Shown here: in pieces, positions 46,701-57,800 of the stretch | How positions within the stretch are numbered: the stretch's first letter is position 1 | How the letters are laid out: the number at the start of each line of letters is the position of its first letter | DNA from: Neostapfia colusana | Lineage: Eukaryota; Streptophyta; Magnoliopsida; Poales; Poaceae | Assembly: GCA_030760725.1 (NCBI GenBank) | Contig: JASWHV010000001.1 | Location: 72,375,683 to 72,439,682, forward strand | Reading direction: 5' to 3' | Length of the DNA stretch: 64,000 nucleotides | Notes under the pieces: model-generated | What the model was told of the DNA's origin: nothing | Seen by the model: the letters and a program-made list of their open reading frames with translations, nothing else | The model's database searches: none | Translations under genes and position numbers: made by a program

Positions 46701-48274
46701 CAAATGTTGTGGCAGATGCGCTGAGCCGCAAGTCACACGTTAATAATCTGACCATCACACCGTTGGAAGAGAGCGAACCACCACTACATGTGATTCCACA
46801 CGGAGCTCTCTACAACTTAGCTTTGATCCCCACCATCCGCGAAGAGATAGCGGCAGCCCAGAAGAATGACAAGGGCATGTCACATTTGCGGAGACGTGTA
46901 GACAGTGGGGAGTTGAAATGTTTCCGGAAGGACGGAGACGGCGTCCTATGGTTCAAGGACCGGATTGTCGTACCCCGAAACCCGGAATTACGGAAGAAAA
47001 TCTTTGATGAGGCTCACTTATCAAAGTTTTCTATTCACCCCGGCAGCAACAAGATGTATCAAGAACTCAGAAGAAAGTTTTGGTGGACACGGATGAAGCG
47101 AGAGACTGCAAAATACGTGTCCGAGTGTGATACATGTCGAAGGGTGAAGGCAGACCACATGCGGAAACCGGGACTGCTGCAACCACTGGGCATTCCTGCC
47201 TGGAAGTGGGAGGACGTGAGCATGGATTTCGTCGTCGGTTTACCCACCACCTTACAGAAACATGATTCTGTGTGGGTGATCGTCGATCGGCTCACCAAAG
47301 TTGCCCATTTCATCCCGGTCAACACCAACTACAACGCCAAGAAGTACGCTGAACTGTACATCTCACGGATCTTATGCTTATACGGCGTACCCCGTACCAT
47401 CGTATCGGACCGGGGCACTTTATTTGTGTCCCGTTTTTGGGAGCAGCTGCACGCTGCCTTGGGGACGAAGCTGATCCGTAGTTCAGCCTACCACCCGCAG
47501 ACGGATGGACAAACTGAGCGGGTGAATCAAATCTTAGAAGACATGCTACGAGCTTGCGCTATCAACCACGGCAAGAATTGGGATGATCACTTGCCATTAG
47601 CCGAGTTCTCGTACAACAATGGGTACCAAGCCAGCATCAAGATGGCGCCCTACGAGGCGCTATACGGAAGAAAATGCCGCACACCATTGAACTGGTGTGA
47701 GTCTGGCGAAAGGGTTACCTTCGGGATTGACCTTGTCAACAACGCGGAAGAAAAGGTTCGACTAATTCAAGCGAACCTAAAAGCCGCTCAATCCCGTCAG
47801 AAACAGTATGCGGACCGGAGAAGGCGCCCATTACAATTCGAAGTTGGGGACCACGTATATCTACGGGTGTCTCCAATGAAGGGCGTAAACAGATTTGGGG
47901 TGAGAGGAAAGTTGACACCCCGATTCATCGGTCCATTCCAGATTACCGAAAGATGTGGATCGGTAGCATACCGGCTGAAATTACCAGAAGCACTTTCCGG
48001 TGTGCACGACGTCTTTCACGTTTCCCAGCTGAGGAAGTGTCTCAAGCTATCAACTACCGTTCAGCTGGAAGACATTGAAGAACTGCAACCGGATCTCACC
48101 TATCGGGAGGAACCGGTGCAGGTTATTGATGAAAAGGCCCGAACCACACGCAACCGTACGTTGTGGTTCTACAAGGTTCTATGGAGTAATCACTCCATGG
48201 ACGAAGCGACATGGGAGAGCGAAGAATTCCTTCGCACTAACTACCCCGACTTTTTCACGTCGCACATCCGGTAA
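43718..48274 (+). CDS. gag-pol: E5 Gag-Pol polyprotein, intact
   Basis: One frame of 1,518 codons. I start it at M of MTRTRANP (43718) because E1 and E6 begin gag at the matching ATG after an acceptor-like CAG; the frame is open 32 codons upstream. In order: Gln/Pro-rich N-terminus (CAG/CAA repeats), Gag domain (about 85-210), CCHC knuckle CYKCGRPGHFASSCP (about 357-371), protease DSGATHNF (Asp435), RT with KMDLRSGYHQI (Asp684) and FIDDILVYS (Asp748/749), RNase H (YCDASG Asp895, YTDHKSL), integrase zinc-binding HHCC (HLSKFSIHPG to CDTC), catalytic Asp1170, Asp1231 and Glu1267 with D-35-E spacing, and a chromodomain-like tail (about 1465-1512, VIDEKARTTRNRTLWFYKVL). All key residues are present. 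Order RT before integrase defines Gypsy; the tail defines a chromovirus, probably Tekay/Del. Confidence 0.96.
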   Translation: MTRTRANPDVGGTSQGGETSQPPPEDSSGQQQQQQQQTPPPPLPTVTLADIVAAMAGSHQQHTELLQTLIANTSRPERRQDREERQQSSYSDFLATHPPVFSRADEPLDADNWLRAIEMKFGLLQISEQRKTQFAVQQHQGSASAWWANFCASQPTDRVMTWAEFRTAFRAYHIPPGLMKRKTQEFLHLQQLSRNALEYSRAFNDLALYASYHADTDEKRRDHFYQGLNPVLKDKLAMFNRGSLNDIIDAAIVQEDSSKELAAAERKRSAPQSSGEGGSPSQKFRMVNRPPSGPRWQPPQRSMPFRSRPYSSPAFWPALPAPPQQQQQQRAMPRAFAPPQRMPGFRPPSTPPAAATCYKCGRPGHFASSCPERQGGGVAPQFPGRNQPRNPTNARRANPRPGTVHQLAIEDVPEGEPILAGMFQLHQHPAIVLFDSGATHNFISQAFIAKHSLPILPTDSPYLICSPGGKISASVMVSKAPLCLAGRVYPTSFIILEGQKVDVILGMSWLTRHGAVLDTVLRVVHLNSEVHGSHSLFLDSPEIKLPSVYQATTIRLEDIPVVREFPDVFPDDLPGMPPDREVEFKIELAPGTMPISQRPYKMAPKELAELKTQLTDLLEKGFIRPSSSPWGCSALFVKKKDETLRLCVDYRPLNAVTIKNKYPLPRIDMLFDQLVEAKIFSKMDLRSGYHQIKIRAEDIPKTAFSTRYGLYEYLVMSFGLTNAPAHFMYLMNSVFMPELDKFVVVFIDDILVYSKSEEDHKKHLRIVLQRLRDHKLYAKFSKCEFWISQVPFLGHIISAEGIAVDPSKITQVLNWKSPRTVHEVRSFLGLAGYYRRFIPNFSKIAKPMTELLKKATKYVWSPACEAAFKALVKHLTSAPVLAQPDTTKPFDVYCDASGIGLGCVLMQDRRVVAYGSRQLRNHEQNYPTHDLELAAVVLALNMWRHYLLGNLVHLYTDHKSLKYIFTQKELNMRQRRWLELIKDYEIEIHYHPGKANVVADALSRKSHVNNLTITPLEESEPPLHVIPHGALYNLALIPTIREEIAAAQKNDKGMSHLRRRVDSGELKCFRKDGDGVLWFKDRIVVPRNPELRKKIFDEAHLSKFSIHPGSNKMYQELRRKFWWTRMKRETAKYVSECDTCRRVKADHMRKPGLLQPLGIPAWKWEDVSMDFVVGLPTTLQKHDSVWVIVDRLTKVAHFIPVNTNYNAKKYAELYISRILCLYGVPRTIVSDRGTLFVSRFWEQLHAALGTKLIRSSAYHPQTDGQTERVNQILEDMLRACAINHGKNWDDHLPLAEFSYNNGYQASIKMAPYEALYGRKCRTPLNWCESGERVTFGIDLVNNAEEKVRLIQANLKAAQSRQKQYADRRRRPLQFEVGDHVYLRVSPMKGVNRFGVRGKLTPRFIGPFQITERCGSVAYRLKLPEALSGVHDVFHVSQLRKCLKLSTTVQLEDIEELQPDLTYREEPVQVIDEKARTTRNRTLWFYKVLWSNHSMDEATWESEEFLRTNYPDFFTSHIR

Positions 48275-48308
48275 TTTTCCACCGTCCTCTCTCTCATTTT
48301 CACCTTAT

Positions 48309-48340
48309 AATCTCGGGACGAGATTCTTTTAAGGGGGGAG
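48309..48340 (+). other. E5 inverted repeat and polypurine tract
   Basis: AATCTCGGGACGAGATT (48309-48325) then CTTTT and AAGGGGGGAG (48331-48340), three bases before the 3' LTR. Same arrangement as E1. Confidence 0.9.
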
Positions 48341-48343
48341 TAA

Positions 48344-51300
48344 TGTAAGGGCCTCAGTTTTAACAACCATTTGCAGTGCTCATCACCACACCACACACCT
48401 CATTTGAGCAAGAATGATGAACACAAATGAAGAGCAAGTAACAACTATCAACATGCTCATTAGAGAACAAACTCACACATTGCAAAAGTGGTATTTCCCA
48501 CATGTGATATAGATGGGCTGGACATATGAAAACTCCTACACTTTGCTAAGGATGTCCATGCCATGTTTCACCCAAATTCAAAACCTTTTTGAGGTCATTT
48601 TGGGTATAGATAGGAGGAGGGCAGTTTGAAACCATATTCAAATTCAAACTGTTTTCACCCACTAAATTTGAAAGTGGAAGGCATATTCTTACTCAGCACA
48701 TTTTTGTGAGCTCACACACCAATTTTCACTCCATTTGGAGTTGATCTTGACATGAGCTAAGGGGGAGAAATTTAAACTTTATTTGAATTTCAAACTGAAC
48801 TTGTGCTGAAATTTATTCAAACCAAACCTCATTTGAACTTTGATCAATTCAAATGGCTCTTGGGTGAATAATTTGAATTGCCAAGGGTAGAATAGGGTTC
48901 ACTGTTTACCACAGCTGTTAGGAGTAAATTTCAGAGGTTAAAAGAGGAGTGGGACCCACATGTCAGCCTCTGCCTCAAAACAAACCGACTGAACCACAGT
49001 TCAGTCGGTTCCCGGCTGCTGTGAGCGCGCGCCACCGAAGGGGGCAGCCGGCGCCAGCTCCTGCTGCGTGCCCCAAGCCGGAGGCCAGCCGCCGGCCTAT
49101 TTATTCCCTCCCCGGCGTGCTTCAGTCACCATTTCCCCGAGCTACCGACGTGCACGACTGCTTTTCCACTGCCATCGCCGGCGCTCGAGCTCCTGCTTGA
49201 TCAAGCCGATCGCAGCTCCCTCTTTCCACTCCAGGGTCCCAGCAAGGTACTAGAGACCTTCCTCCATCCTCCTTTTGCTAGAAGTCGATTGAAACCGAGT
49301 GCTATCGGCTGTGCCGAAAGATCAAACTCGGAACTGGAAACCGCCGCACCTCGGGCTCTCGTGGACAGCCCAACCTGGGCGTTGTCACGCCCGAGCCAAG
49401 GCACCCTTGGACGCGCAGGTGACCGGTGCTGCTCACCCCCGAGCCACAGCTCGAGTGGTTGCTCACCGGCGGCGAATTTCCACTTTTCCCCTTTCTGTGT
49501 GCAGAACGACCTTCGGGTACGATTCTGTTTAATTCGTGCTCTAGAAAGGATTAGAGGGCCTCAGGCCACTCCCACACGAGCTAGACACGGTGACGCACAA
49601 GTTGGCTTCACAACTCTGGGCCGGAAAACCTCTGTGCCCGGCGTAATTCAAGGTCTACTAATGGCGGAACGAACGGGGGGTATCGGGCGCACGGTGAGGA
49701 CCTATTTCGGGCCTTCCCCGAGCTGCCCCGAGTTCATGTCGACCTTCCCTGAGGTCCACTGATGCTCCCCGACCGATTTCCCAAGTAGCTGAGGTACTAG
49801 GAGAGTCAGCCGACATGGCCGAAGTCGTTCCGATATGGCGGCTCGTCGCCGACCATGCTCCGGCCGTTGTCATGAGCAGCTGACCCTCGGATCATGTTCC
49901 CCAAGTAAAAGTAGGCAGGGGCGGCCAGAATCAAGAAGTTTGGAGCTGTGCAGCAGCCAGCGGCGAGCTCTCCGGCGAGGTCCCTCGGCGGCGGAGCGCG
50001 GGTGTCGCGAGGTTGAAGAAGGGGGTGGACCCCAGCTGTCAGCGGCCGATATTTTGAATCGGGATCCGGCTGCGGCCGGGATCGGGTGTGCTGGCGCGCA
50101 AAAGCCTTGTGGGCCGCGGTGTGCTGTCGCTTCGGCGTGCGACGCGTGTCCCCTGGGCCCACGCGCGGGTTTAAACTTTTCCTCGATTTTCAGATTTCCT
50201 TCAAACTTCAAATCCTTATAACTTTGGCTAGAAAGCTCCAAATCGAGTGAACCAAATTTTGCTGGATTCAGCTCTCTGAGTACCTTCCAGAAAATCAAGT
50301 TTCACTTCATGAAATTCCTTAATTCTCCAGAATTAATTCCTTAAAATTTAAACTGTTAGGAATTTTAACTGGAGAATCCTTTGGAGGACAATCCTGAAAT
50401 TTTGCTGGGATGTTCACCAAAATATCCTTGAGCTACCATAAAAATTTCAGATCCATTTGAGCTCATTTAGTCCACCTAATGGTGTGATTAGTGAAACTGT
50501 CCCAGAGAAAATAGAAAATGTTCAGAAACATTTTCAGAATTTTTCTCTGAAATTGTTTAGCTCATATCTTTGGTTAGAGACTTCCAAATTAAGTGAAACC
50601 AACTCCATTAGAACCCTCTGAAAATCTAGTTTTCAGAAAGTCATAGTTTGTCTCATGAAAATTCCTAGAACACCCTAAGAGTTCCAATTAAGGTCAAGGA
50701 CATAATTATTTGTGGAGGGCTCAAATGAGCTTTGCTGCAACTAAAACTTGACCAAGTCTCTGTTTAGGTTGTAACCAAGCCACAGTAAAAGTTTCACAGT
50801 CATTAGGTCTATCTAACAAGGGTTATAGACTTCACAACTTCAAAGTTAATACAAATGCATTTAAATTAATACATACATTGTTCTTATCATGTAGTCGCTA
50901 AGGTCGAGGAGGAACCCGAAGTCCTAGACTTCATTACTCCGGAGGAACAGCTAGCCTACGACCAAGAGCAGCAAGGCAAGCCCCGGTTTGCATTAACCTT
51001 TTTACAAATTTTTATTGTTTTGAGCACATACTTGTTTCCTTTGTTCTTTGCATTAGAGTCTTGATTGGAAACCCAACTGCACAGCCAAGAAAACCATGGG
51101 TTGGGTTTAGGATTGCAAACCTCGTTAGCCACTGTATTGCTAGGATAGAGTAGGATTCGGTACAAGTCGAGTAGATGGAACTACTCGCGAGAATAGGCTA
51201 GAGGCACATCGCTCGGGTAGAGATAGCACATGAAACACATGGCAAGAAAATGAGACCGAGCGGAGAGTAAGGGCAGCAGGACTTTGGGGCCTGTGTGCTG

Positions 51301-52384
51301 TAGCTCCGCTTGTGTCGATTGAGGACCGAGCCGTGTGCGGGCCTGTTGAACAAGCTAGAACAGTACCGAAGACCTACCGGCTATATGGGAACCGGGAAAC
51401 TGATGTAACTCGGGTAGCTGGGTATTGAGGCATTGCCCGTCGTTCAGAGGGTAGGTTGAGAGCTCGAGGTGTAAATCAGCTGGCGGCACAGAGATGCGCG
51501 TGCAGGGACCTCTTGCTCGGGACGATGGGACCGGTTCAATATTTGGCTAACGGGTGAAAGGTAGTCGCGTACGGCGTCCGTGATGGTTGTTGTAGGCAAC
51601 ATCGAGTACGGGCGTACGTGACGGGTTGTTCGGGTAACCCTGCAGGTGTAAATCGATTATAATCGCCGTCCCTCGCGGTCAGTGAGTACCACTTGTTCAC
51701 TGTACCGTGACGTAGAAAGAATAGGCTAGTCACATGTTAAAATGTTGCTGATTGAAAGCTGGACATTGATTGTTAATGATATGCTGTAGCTTAGAGCTAA
51801 CTAAAGTTATTTTCAACTTTGGGCAAAGTACATGAGAGAAATGCGTTTCTTGTTTGATTGCGGCTCTCTCATGTACCTTAGCGTAAGGTTTCCACAACCT
51901 GCTGCTAAAACTTGAAAGTAAGGTTCTACTAATTAGGCGAGTCCTTGCAAATGATTTCTACCTCATGTAACCCATTACCCTCATATAGAAGTTCCATGTT
52001 TAGGTGAGACGGGTCAGACTTGCTGAGCCTTCGTGCTCACTGCTTGTGTTTGAAGCTTTTGCAGGGTTCTATGAGGAAGGGACTCCCGAAGAGGAGACGG
52101 AACCCCAGGAGGGGAACCCCGTCGAGTGGGAGTCGTGCACGCCGCAGAGTTAGTGTGCGTGTGTGCTAGCAAGGACACGTTCGAGGGCTGAACGTGTACT
52201 TGATGCTTACTCTACGCCCGCGAGTGTGGACTAAACGTATTTTGATGTAAGCAGGTTCATAAACTTGTTTATGTAATAAAATTTCCGCTTCCGCTTTGTA
52301 CCTTTGACGTGTGTTATACGGTGCTGTGCAACGCAGCACCCCTCAGCGTGATCCTGGCTCGACAGGACCAATGGGGTCGTGTCA
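48344..52384 (+). mobile_element. E5 3' LTR
   Basis: 4,041 bp, the same length as the 5' LTR with about 18 substitutions and no net length change. All promoter, hairpin and exon-like features recur at +11,384. Within the exon-like segment two substitutions change the peptide (near 50935 and 50940). Confidence 0.95.
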
Positions 52385-52389
52385 AAGGG
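52385..52389 (+). repeat. E5 target-site duplication, right copy (AAGGG)
   Basis: Directly follows GTGTCA at the LTR end; pairs with 36955-36959. Confidence 0.95.
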
Positions 52390-54100
52390 GGAGATGAAGA
52401 AAAGAGTGAGAAAAAAGATGAAGATCAAAGAGTTCAACCACCTCATCCAATAGTGCACCAAAGTGTTCAATGGGATCATCCCGTCGATAACATACTAGGA
52501 GATATCTCCAAAGTGGTGACCACTCGCTCTCGAATGGCTAATTTTTGTAAACATTACTCTTTTAATTCCTCTTTGGAGCCCCACAAGGTAGAAGAAACAC
52601 TACAAGATCCAGATTGGGTGGTGGCCATGCAAGAGGAACTCAATAATTTTGAAAGAAATCAAGTGTGGGAACATGTAAAGCGACCCAACGCAAATGTTGT
52701 GGGAACCAAGTGGGTATTCCGCAACAAGCAACACGAGTATGGGGTTGTAACAAGAAACAAGGCAAGACTTGTTGCAAAGTGATATGCACAAGTAGAAGGT
52801 ACGGATTATGATGAAACTTTTGCTCCCGTAGCTAGGCTTGAATCAATTCGTATCCTTCTTGCTTTTGCAACTCACCATGATTTCAAGCAATACTAAATGG
52901 ATGTGAAAAGCGCTTTCCTCAACGGTTCAATCAAGGAGGAAGTGTACGTGGAGCAACCACCCAGATTTGAGGACGATAAGTATCCTAACCATGTCTTTAA
53001 ACTTCGGGTAGCCCTCTATGGCCTCAGACAAGCTCCTAGAGCTTGGTATGAGTGTCTTAGAGATTTTCTTATTAAAAATGGTTTTGGGATAGGAAAAGCA
53101 GACTATACACTCTTCACTAAGCATTTTAACGATGATTTATTTTGGTGCCAAATATATGTCGGTGACATTATATTTGGTTCTACTAACAAAGTTTTTTTGT
53201 GATGAGTTCTCAAAGATAATGACCGAAAGGTTCGAGATGTCAATGATGGGGAAATTGAAGTTCTTCCTAGGATTCCAAGTCAAACAACTCAAGGAAGGAA
53301 CGTTCATAAGTCAAACCATGTATACTCAAGACATACTTAAGAGGTTCGACATGGACAAAGCCAAACCCATCAAGACTCTGATGGGAACCAATGGATATCT
53401 TGACCTTAATGAAGATGGTCCAAGTGTGGACCAAAAGGTATTTCGTTCCATGATAGGCTCTTTACTTTACCTTTGTGCATCTAGGCCCGACATAATGCTT
53501 AGTGTGTGTATGTGTGCACGGTTCCAAGCAGCTCCTAAGGAGTGCCACTTGACGGCCGTTAAGCGAATTCTTAGATATTTGGTTCACACTCCTAACCTAG
53601 GACTTTGGTATCCCAAGGGATCCAAGTTCAATCTCATTGGATACTCCGACGCCGATTATGCCGATTGTAAGGTAGATAGGAAGAGCACGTCAGGGAATTG
53701 TCAATTTCTTGGTAGGTCCTTGGTTTCGTGGTCTTCAAAGAAACAAAACTCCATTTCCCTATCCACAGCCGAAGCGGAGTACGTCACAGCCGGGACTTGT
53801 TGTGGACAACTCCTATGGATGCGACAAACTCTTAGGGACTATGGTTACACTTTGAGCAATATTCCACTCCTATGTGACAATGAGAGTATTGCTCACAATC
53901 CCGTGGAGCATTCTAGAACCAAACATATTGATATCCGTCACCATTTCCTGAGAGATCACTCTATCAAGAGAGATATCGTTATCTCTCATGTTAGGAGTGA
54001 AAAGCAATTGGCGGACATCTTCACAAAACCCCTTGAAGAGAAACACTTTTGTGACCTAAGGAGTGAACTGAATATCCTAGATTCTCGAAATGTTGCTTGA
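52390..54100 (+). pseudogene. pol: E4 RT and RNase H, broken
   Basis: Copia pol resumes after E5. It reads through the linker (VVTTRSRMANFCKHYSF) into RT: WVFRNKQHEYGVVTRNKARL, TGA at 52780-52782, TDYDETFAPVARLESIRI, a TAA at 52895-52897 just before MDVKSAFLNGSIKEEVYVEQ, then ALYGLRQAPRAWY. The active-site box reads YVGDIIFGS, so the first Asp of YVDD is Gly (codon 53161-53163). A frameshift lies near 53195. RNase H (GYSDADYADCKVDRKSTSG, STAEAEY, RTKHIDIRHHFLRD) continues open to TGA 54098-54100, with a few residues missing in CDNESIAHNPVEH. The copy is dead. Confidence 0.9.
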
Positions 54101-54436
54101 ATTGTGCACATCTGTTTGTTGCTTGTTTATAAAATTCAAAAACCGCATGTTTTCAACATACTACCCTAATCTCTCTTACTCTATGAAAACTATGTTCAAA
54201 AGGACCCTTTGTCAAATATGGTCATTGTTTGTTTGATGTATGGTTATTGACCATGTTTGCCAAAGATATTTGCAAAAACTTGTCCAAAATGATCATATTC
54301 TTGAACTAAAACTCAAATTATATGAATTGCAGCTTGTAGCCGGACTAGTCCGCCTATGAGGCCGAACAAGTCCGGCCCCAGAGACGTCCGGCTCTGGTCC
54401 GTCAAACGGACTTGTCCGGACACCGAACCCGGACTA
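54101..54436 (+). other. E4 tail after pol
   Basis: AT-rich non-coding sequence, then from about 54335 a stretch with GGACTAGTCCG-type motifs like those in the E4 LTR. No PPT or LTR start is visible before the tandem array. Confidence 0.65.
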
Positions 54437-54863
54437 GTCCGGCCCCACCAGACACGTGTCGCCATCGGAGCTCACCCCTGTGGAAGGGATGAGGTCCGGC
54501 CCAGCCAGACACGTGTCGCCACCGGAGCTCACCCCTGTGGAAGGGATGAGGTCCAGCCACACAAGACACGTGTCACCACCGGAGCTCACCTCTGTGGAAG
54601 GGATGAGGTCCGGCCCCGCTGGACACGTGCCGCCACCGGAGCTCACCCCTGTGGAAGGGATGAGGTCCGGCCCCGCAGGACACTTGTCACTACCGGAGCT
54701 CACCCCTGTGGAATGGATGAGGTCCGGCCCCGCGGGACACATGTTGCCACTGGAGCTCACCCCTATGGAAGGGATGAGGTCCGGTCCAGCAGGACACATG
54801 TCACCACCGGATCTCGCCTTTGAGGAGAGGAAAGGCCCGGCCCCGCTGGACACGTGTCGCCAC
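54437..54863 (+). repeat. 57-bp tandem array in E4 tail, 7.5 copies
   Basis: Units start with GTCCGGCCC at 54437, 54494, 54551, 54608, 54665, 54722 and 54779; an eighth (54835, after a 56-bp unit) is cut after 29 bases by E6. The unit contains GACACGTGTCGCCACC and GGAGCTCACCCCTGTGG. Because 57 is divisible by 3, frames stay open on both strands and give a repetitive 155-codon ORF (54356-54823), which I regard as a by-product. Confidence 0.9.
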
Positions 54864-57800
54864 TGTAAAGGTCCCAAAAATTGTGAATACAAAGAAACAT
54901 GAGTTTGTACAAATGTTGGTGTCATGTGTATGAAAAAGGGGATTGGTTCAAACTTTTACACATATGATAACACATGAGAGGTTGTTCTAAAACCATCTTA
55001 GAGTCATTTGCATGTTTGGACCCTAGTTGGATTAAGACCACCGAGTTGAAGTACTCAAGTGCAATGTGAGGGTTTGAAAATTAGAATTTGAACTAAATGT
55101 CCAACTCAAACTTCGAATGAGGGGAGGACATAATGGGGATTCAAAACTGTTGTGTTCAAACTCTTGTTTGCAGCAGCTAACACAGGAATCAAATTGCATA
55201 TTTGGATTCCTTAGGTCCAAATTAGTGGGTAGGCAAAGTTTCAGTAATTTTTGTAAAGGTTTGTTACCCATTTTTCCAAAAAGGATTCAAATGCACAAAG
55301 AATTCAAATATACATTTGAATTTGGAGGAGAATTGTCCAACTATCCAATTGCAGCTCATTCTTCTACTCCAAATATTTGAATTGGTCACTGGCCAAATTT
55401 TGGAGATCTTTTGAGGGATGAGGAGGGACTGCCTGGTGGGACCCACATGTCATTGGGAGGTTAAAAATTGCAAAAAGATCTGCATCCTTCGGGGTTAAGT
55501 CTTGCTCACTCGAACAGAGCCGAGGATTTCACAGGCGCCACCGAGACACCACCGCAGCACGCTCTGGGGCGGTATCCTTCGCACTGGCGAGATCCTCGTG
55601 GGGAGTATTTACTCTCAGCCATACCCCGTCTCGCCACAGCACCGAGAAGACCCCCAGCCCCGCCCTCTCGCACGCTAGAACACAGAGGAGCAGCCGCCGT
55701 GGTCAACCGCTTGGGAGCGATTTCATCTCATGTTCAAGCCTCGGCAACTCACCCAAACAGCACCACGGGACTTCTCACGATCCCCGCGCACCATTTCCAG
55801 TCGAGCTAAGCCACAGTAACCCGAGAGACTGTGTTTTTCGCGGCGGCCGAAAAGAACCGAGTGGAGGTGCTCTCGTGGGAAGCTCGGCAGGGAACCTTTC
55901 AAGGCCGGGCGGGAGTGGTTTTGAACACGCCCAGACTCCACGCTGCTCAACTCCAAAGCTTGGACTAAGTGGCTGATCGTCGCCGGCGGATTTTGCAGTT
56001 TACTCTCGGCCGGTGCAGAACCACCCTCGGGTACGGAATCTTCAAATTCCCAACTTCTATTTGCTTAGAGCCCATCAAACTGCACTCACAGGAGCTAGAC
56101 TTGATGGCACCCAAGTTTACTTCTCAACCCTAGCTTGATCATGGCTGTAGACGGCGTAATTTCCGTTTTCCCAACGGCGGCTATAGTGGGGAGGTTCGGG
56201 CTCACGATGAGAGCTAGGTTAGAGCCATCTCCAGGCTGTTTCACCACCAGAACGATCTTCCGTATCGTCCACTGGTGCTGTAGCACCATTCCACCGGTGA
56301 TTTGGCAGGCTAGGTTGGCCGGGCGACATCGCCAAACTCGTACCGAGCCGCCGCACCGTTGTCGGCTAGGTTAGAGCCACCGCCGGTCGGGGGAGAGGGT
56401 TCCATCGTGTTCAGCATGGGGAACTAGGCCCTATCGGCGAGGGAGAGCACGGGAGTTAGCCGTACGGCAAGGATCAGCGCGGCTCCGGCGATCCCGGCGG
56501 CGCGCGGGCGCGGGAGCGGGAGGAAGAAGACGAGCTGGCCGGGCCCACTCGTCAGTCGCTCAGTAAATAGTGTTGGGATCTTCTGTTGCACCGGATCATC
56601 TGTGACAATGCGGAAAACAGTCCTGGGGCCCTGTGTGGTGTATCCGAGGGATTGACACGTGTGGGCCGGACACGCTGTCAGGGATTTGAACTTTTCCCGG
56701 TTAATCCAAATTCCAGAATTTCCCCAAATTTTAGAACCTCATAACTTCTGCTAGGAAGCTCCAAATTTAGTGATTCAAATTGGGTTGGATTCAGGTTGAA
56801 TAGCTCTATCCAAATAAGCAACCCAATTTGTATGACACCAATTATTTAATTCTGGAAAATTCTTTAAAAAAATTTCAGCAAAAGAATTCTTGAGGGAGTT
56901 TGGTTCATCCAAAAACCCTAAAAATTTTGCCAGAATATTCTTTAGGATGTTGGTGAACTCCTGTAAAATTTTCAGCTCATTTGCAGTTGATTTGTTCAGG
57001 GCAATTCAGATTTGAAGTTGCTGTGTTCACTTAAATACAGAAACATTTTCAGAGAAATTTCCAAAACTTGGAACTTCAGTTCTACGAAATCCTTAGCTCC
57101 AAAAATCCTAGGAAAATTCATGCAAGCTCTATGAACTATAATTGAAATTTTAGTTCACTAATTTTGGCATGAACATGTGTTTTATCTCAGAATTAATTCT
57201 TCCTTGCTTAATTGCTTAGAAAATTGTTCTGAACAAACCACTCAATGAAAAGTGCTAATTTTTGGTCCAGAGGACTTTATTGTGACAAGGAACTCACATG
57301 AATATTCTCAGCTCCATTGGAGCTCTGGATCACCCCTGTTCTGTTTAACCTCTTAAGGTGATCAATATAGAAGAGGGGAACCACTTAGCACCTAATCATG
57401 TGCTTAGATCCAAACCCAAACCACTAGCACCAGTGTCATTTTTAATTCTTAAACAGAGTTCCAGTTTTTATAAACTTGTTATTAGAACCTGTAGCAAAGT
57501 CTTTACAATTAAACATATGTGCATATTCATTACGTGTAGCATCTACGTGAAGAACTTGAAGGCATTGGAGTAGAGATCAAAGGGGGGAGGCAAGAGATCA
57601 AGCCAAGTGGTCTTCACTAACTGAGATCTATATATTAGTTACCTGCAAAACAAAGGCAAGCCCCGGTTTGCATTAAACTTACAAGTTTTCATTTGTATTC
57701 ACTTTATACGTCTAGCATTTTATTTATTGCATTAATTCTAGGTGGTATGACACTCCAAATGCATGAACCAGAAAACTCTGGAGTATAATCTAGAGTAGTT

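Larger units (their letters stand above)
36960..52384 (+). mobile_element. E5: intact, young Tekay-type Gypsy element with ORF0
   Basis: Complete 15,425-bp element: LTR 36960-41000, PBS, leader, ORF0, gag-pol in one frame, PPT, LTR 48344-52384, perfect AAGGG duplication. Both LTRs are 4,041 bp and differ at about 18 positions by eye (0.45%). At 1.3e-8 per site per year this suggests an insertion roughly 0.2 million years old. Long LTRs, an ORF ahead of gag and a C-terminal chromodomain fit the RIRE3/RIRE8 group of rice. No stop or frameshift is seen, so this copy could be autonomous. Confidence 0.95.

Noticed and set aside
52309..52384. Start of a 157-codon ORF in the E5 LTR running into E4 RT
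   Set aside because: The ORF begins by chance in the LTR; only the part after 52390 belongs to the Copia polyprotein.
54356..54823. 155-codon repetitive ORF, and a 163-codon ORF on the other strand
   Set aside because: Both are products of a 57-bp repeat whose length is a multiple of three.
54437..54863. CRISPR-like array
   Set aside because: Units are adjacent, diverged and have no unique spacers; this is a eukaryotic retrotransposon region.
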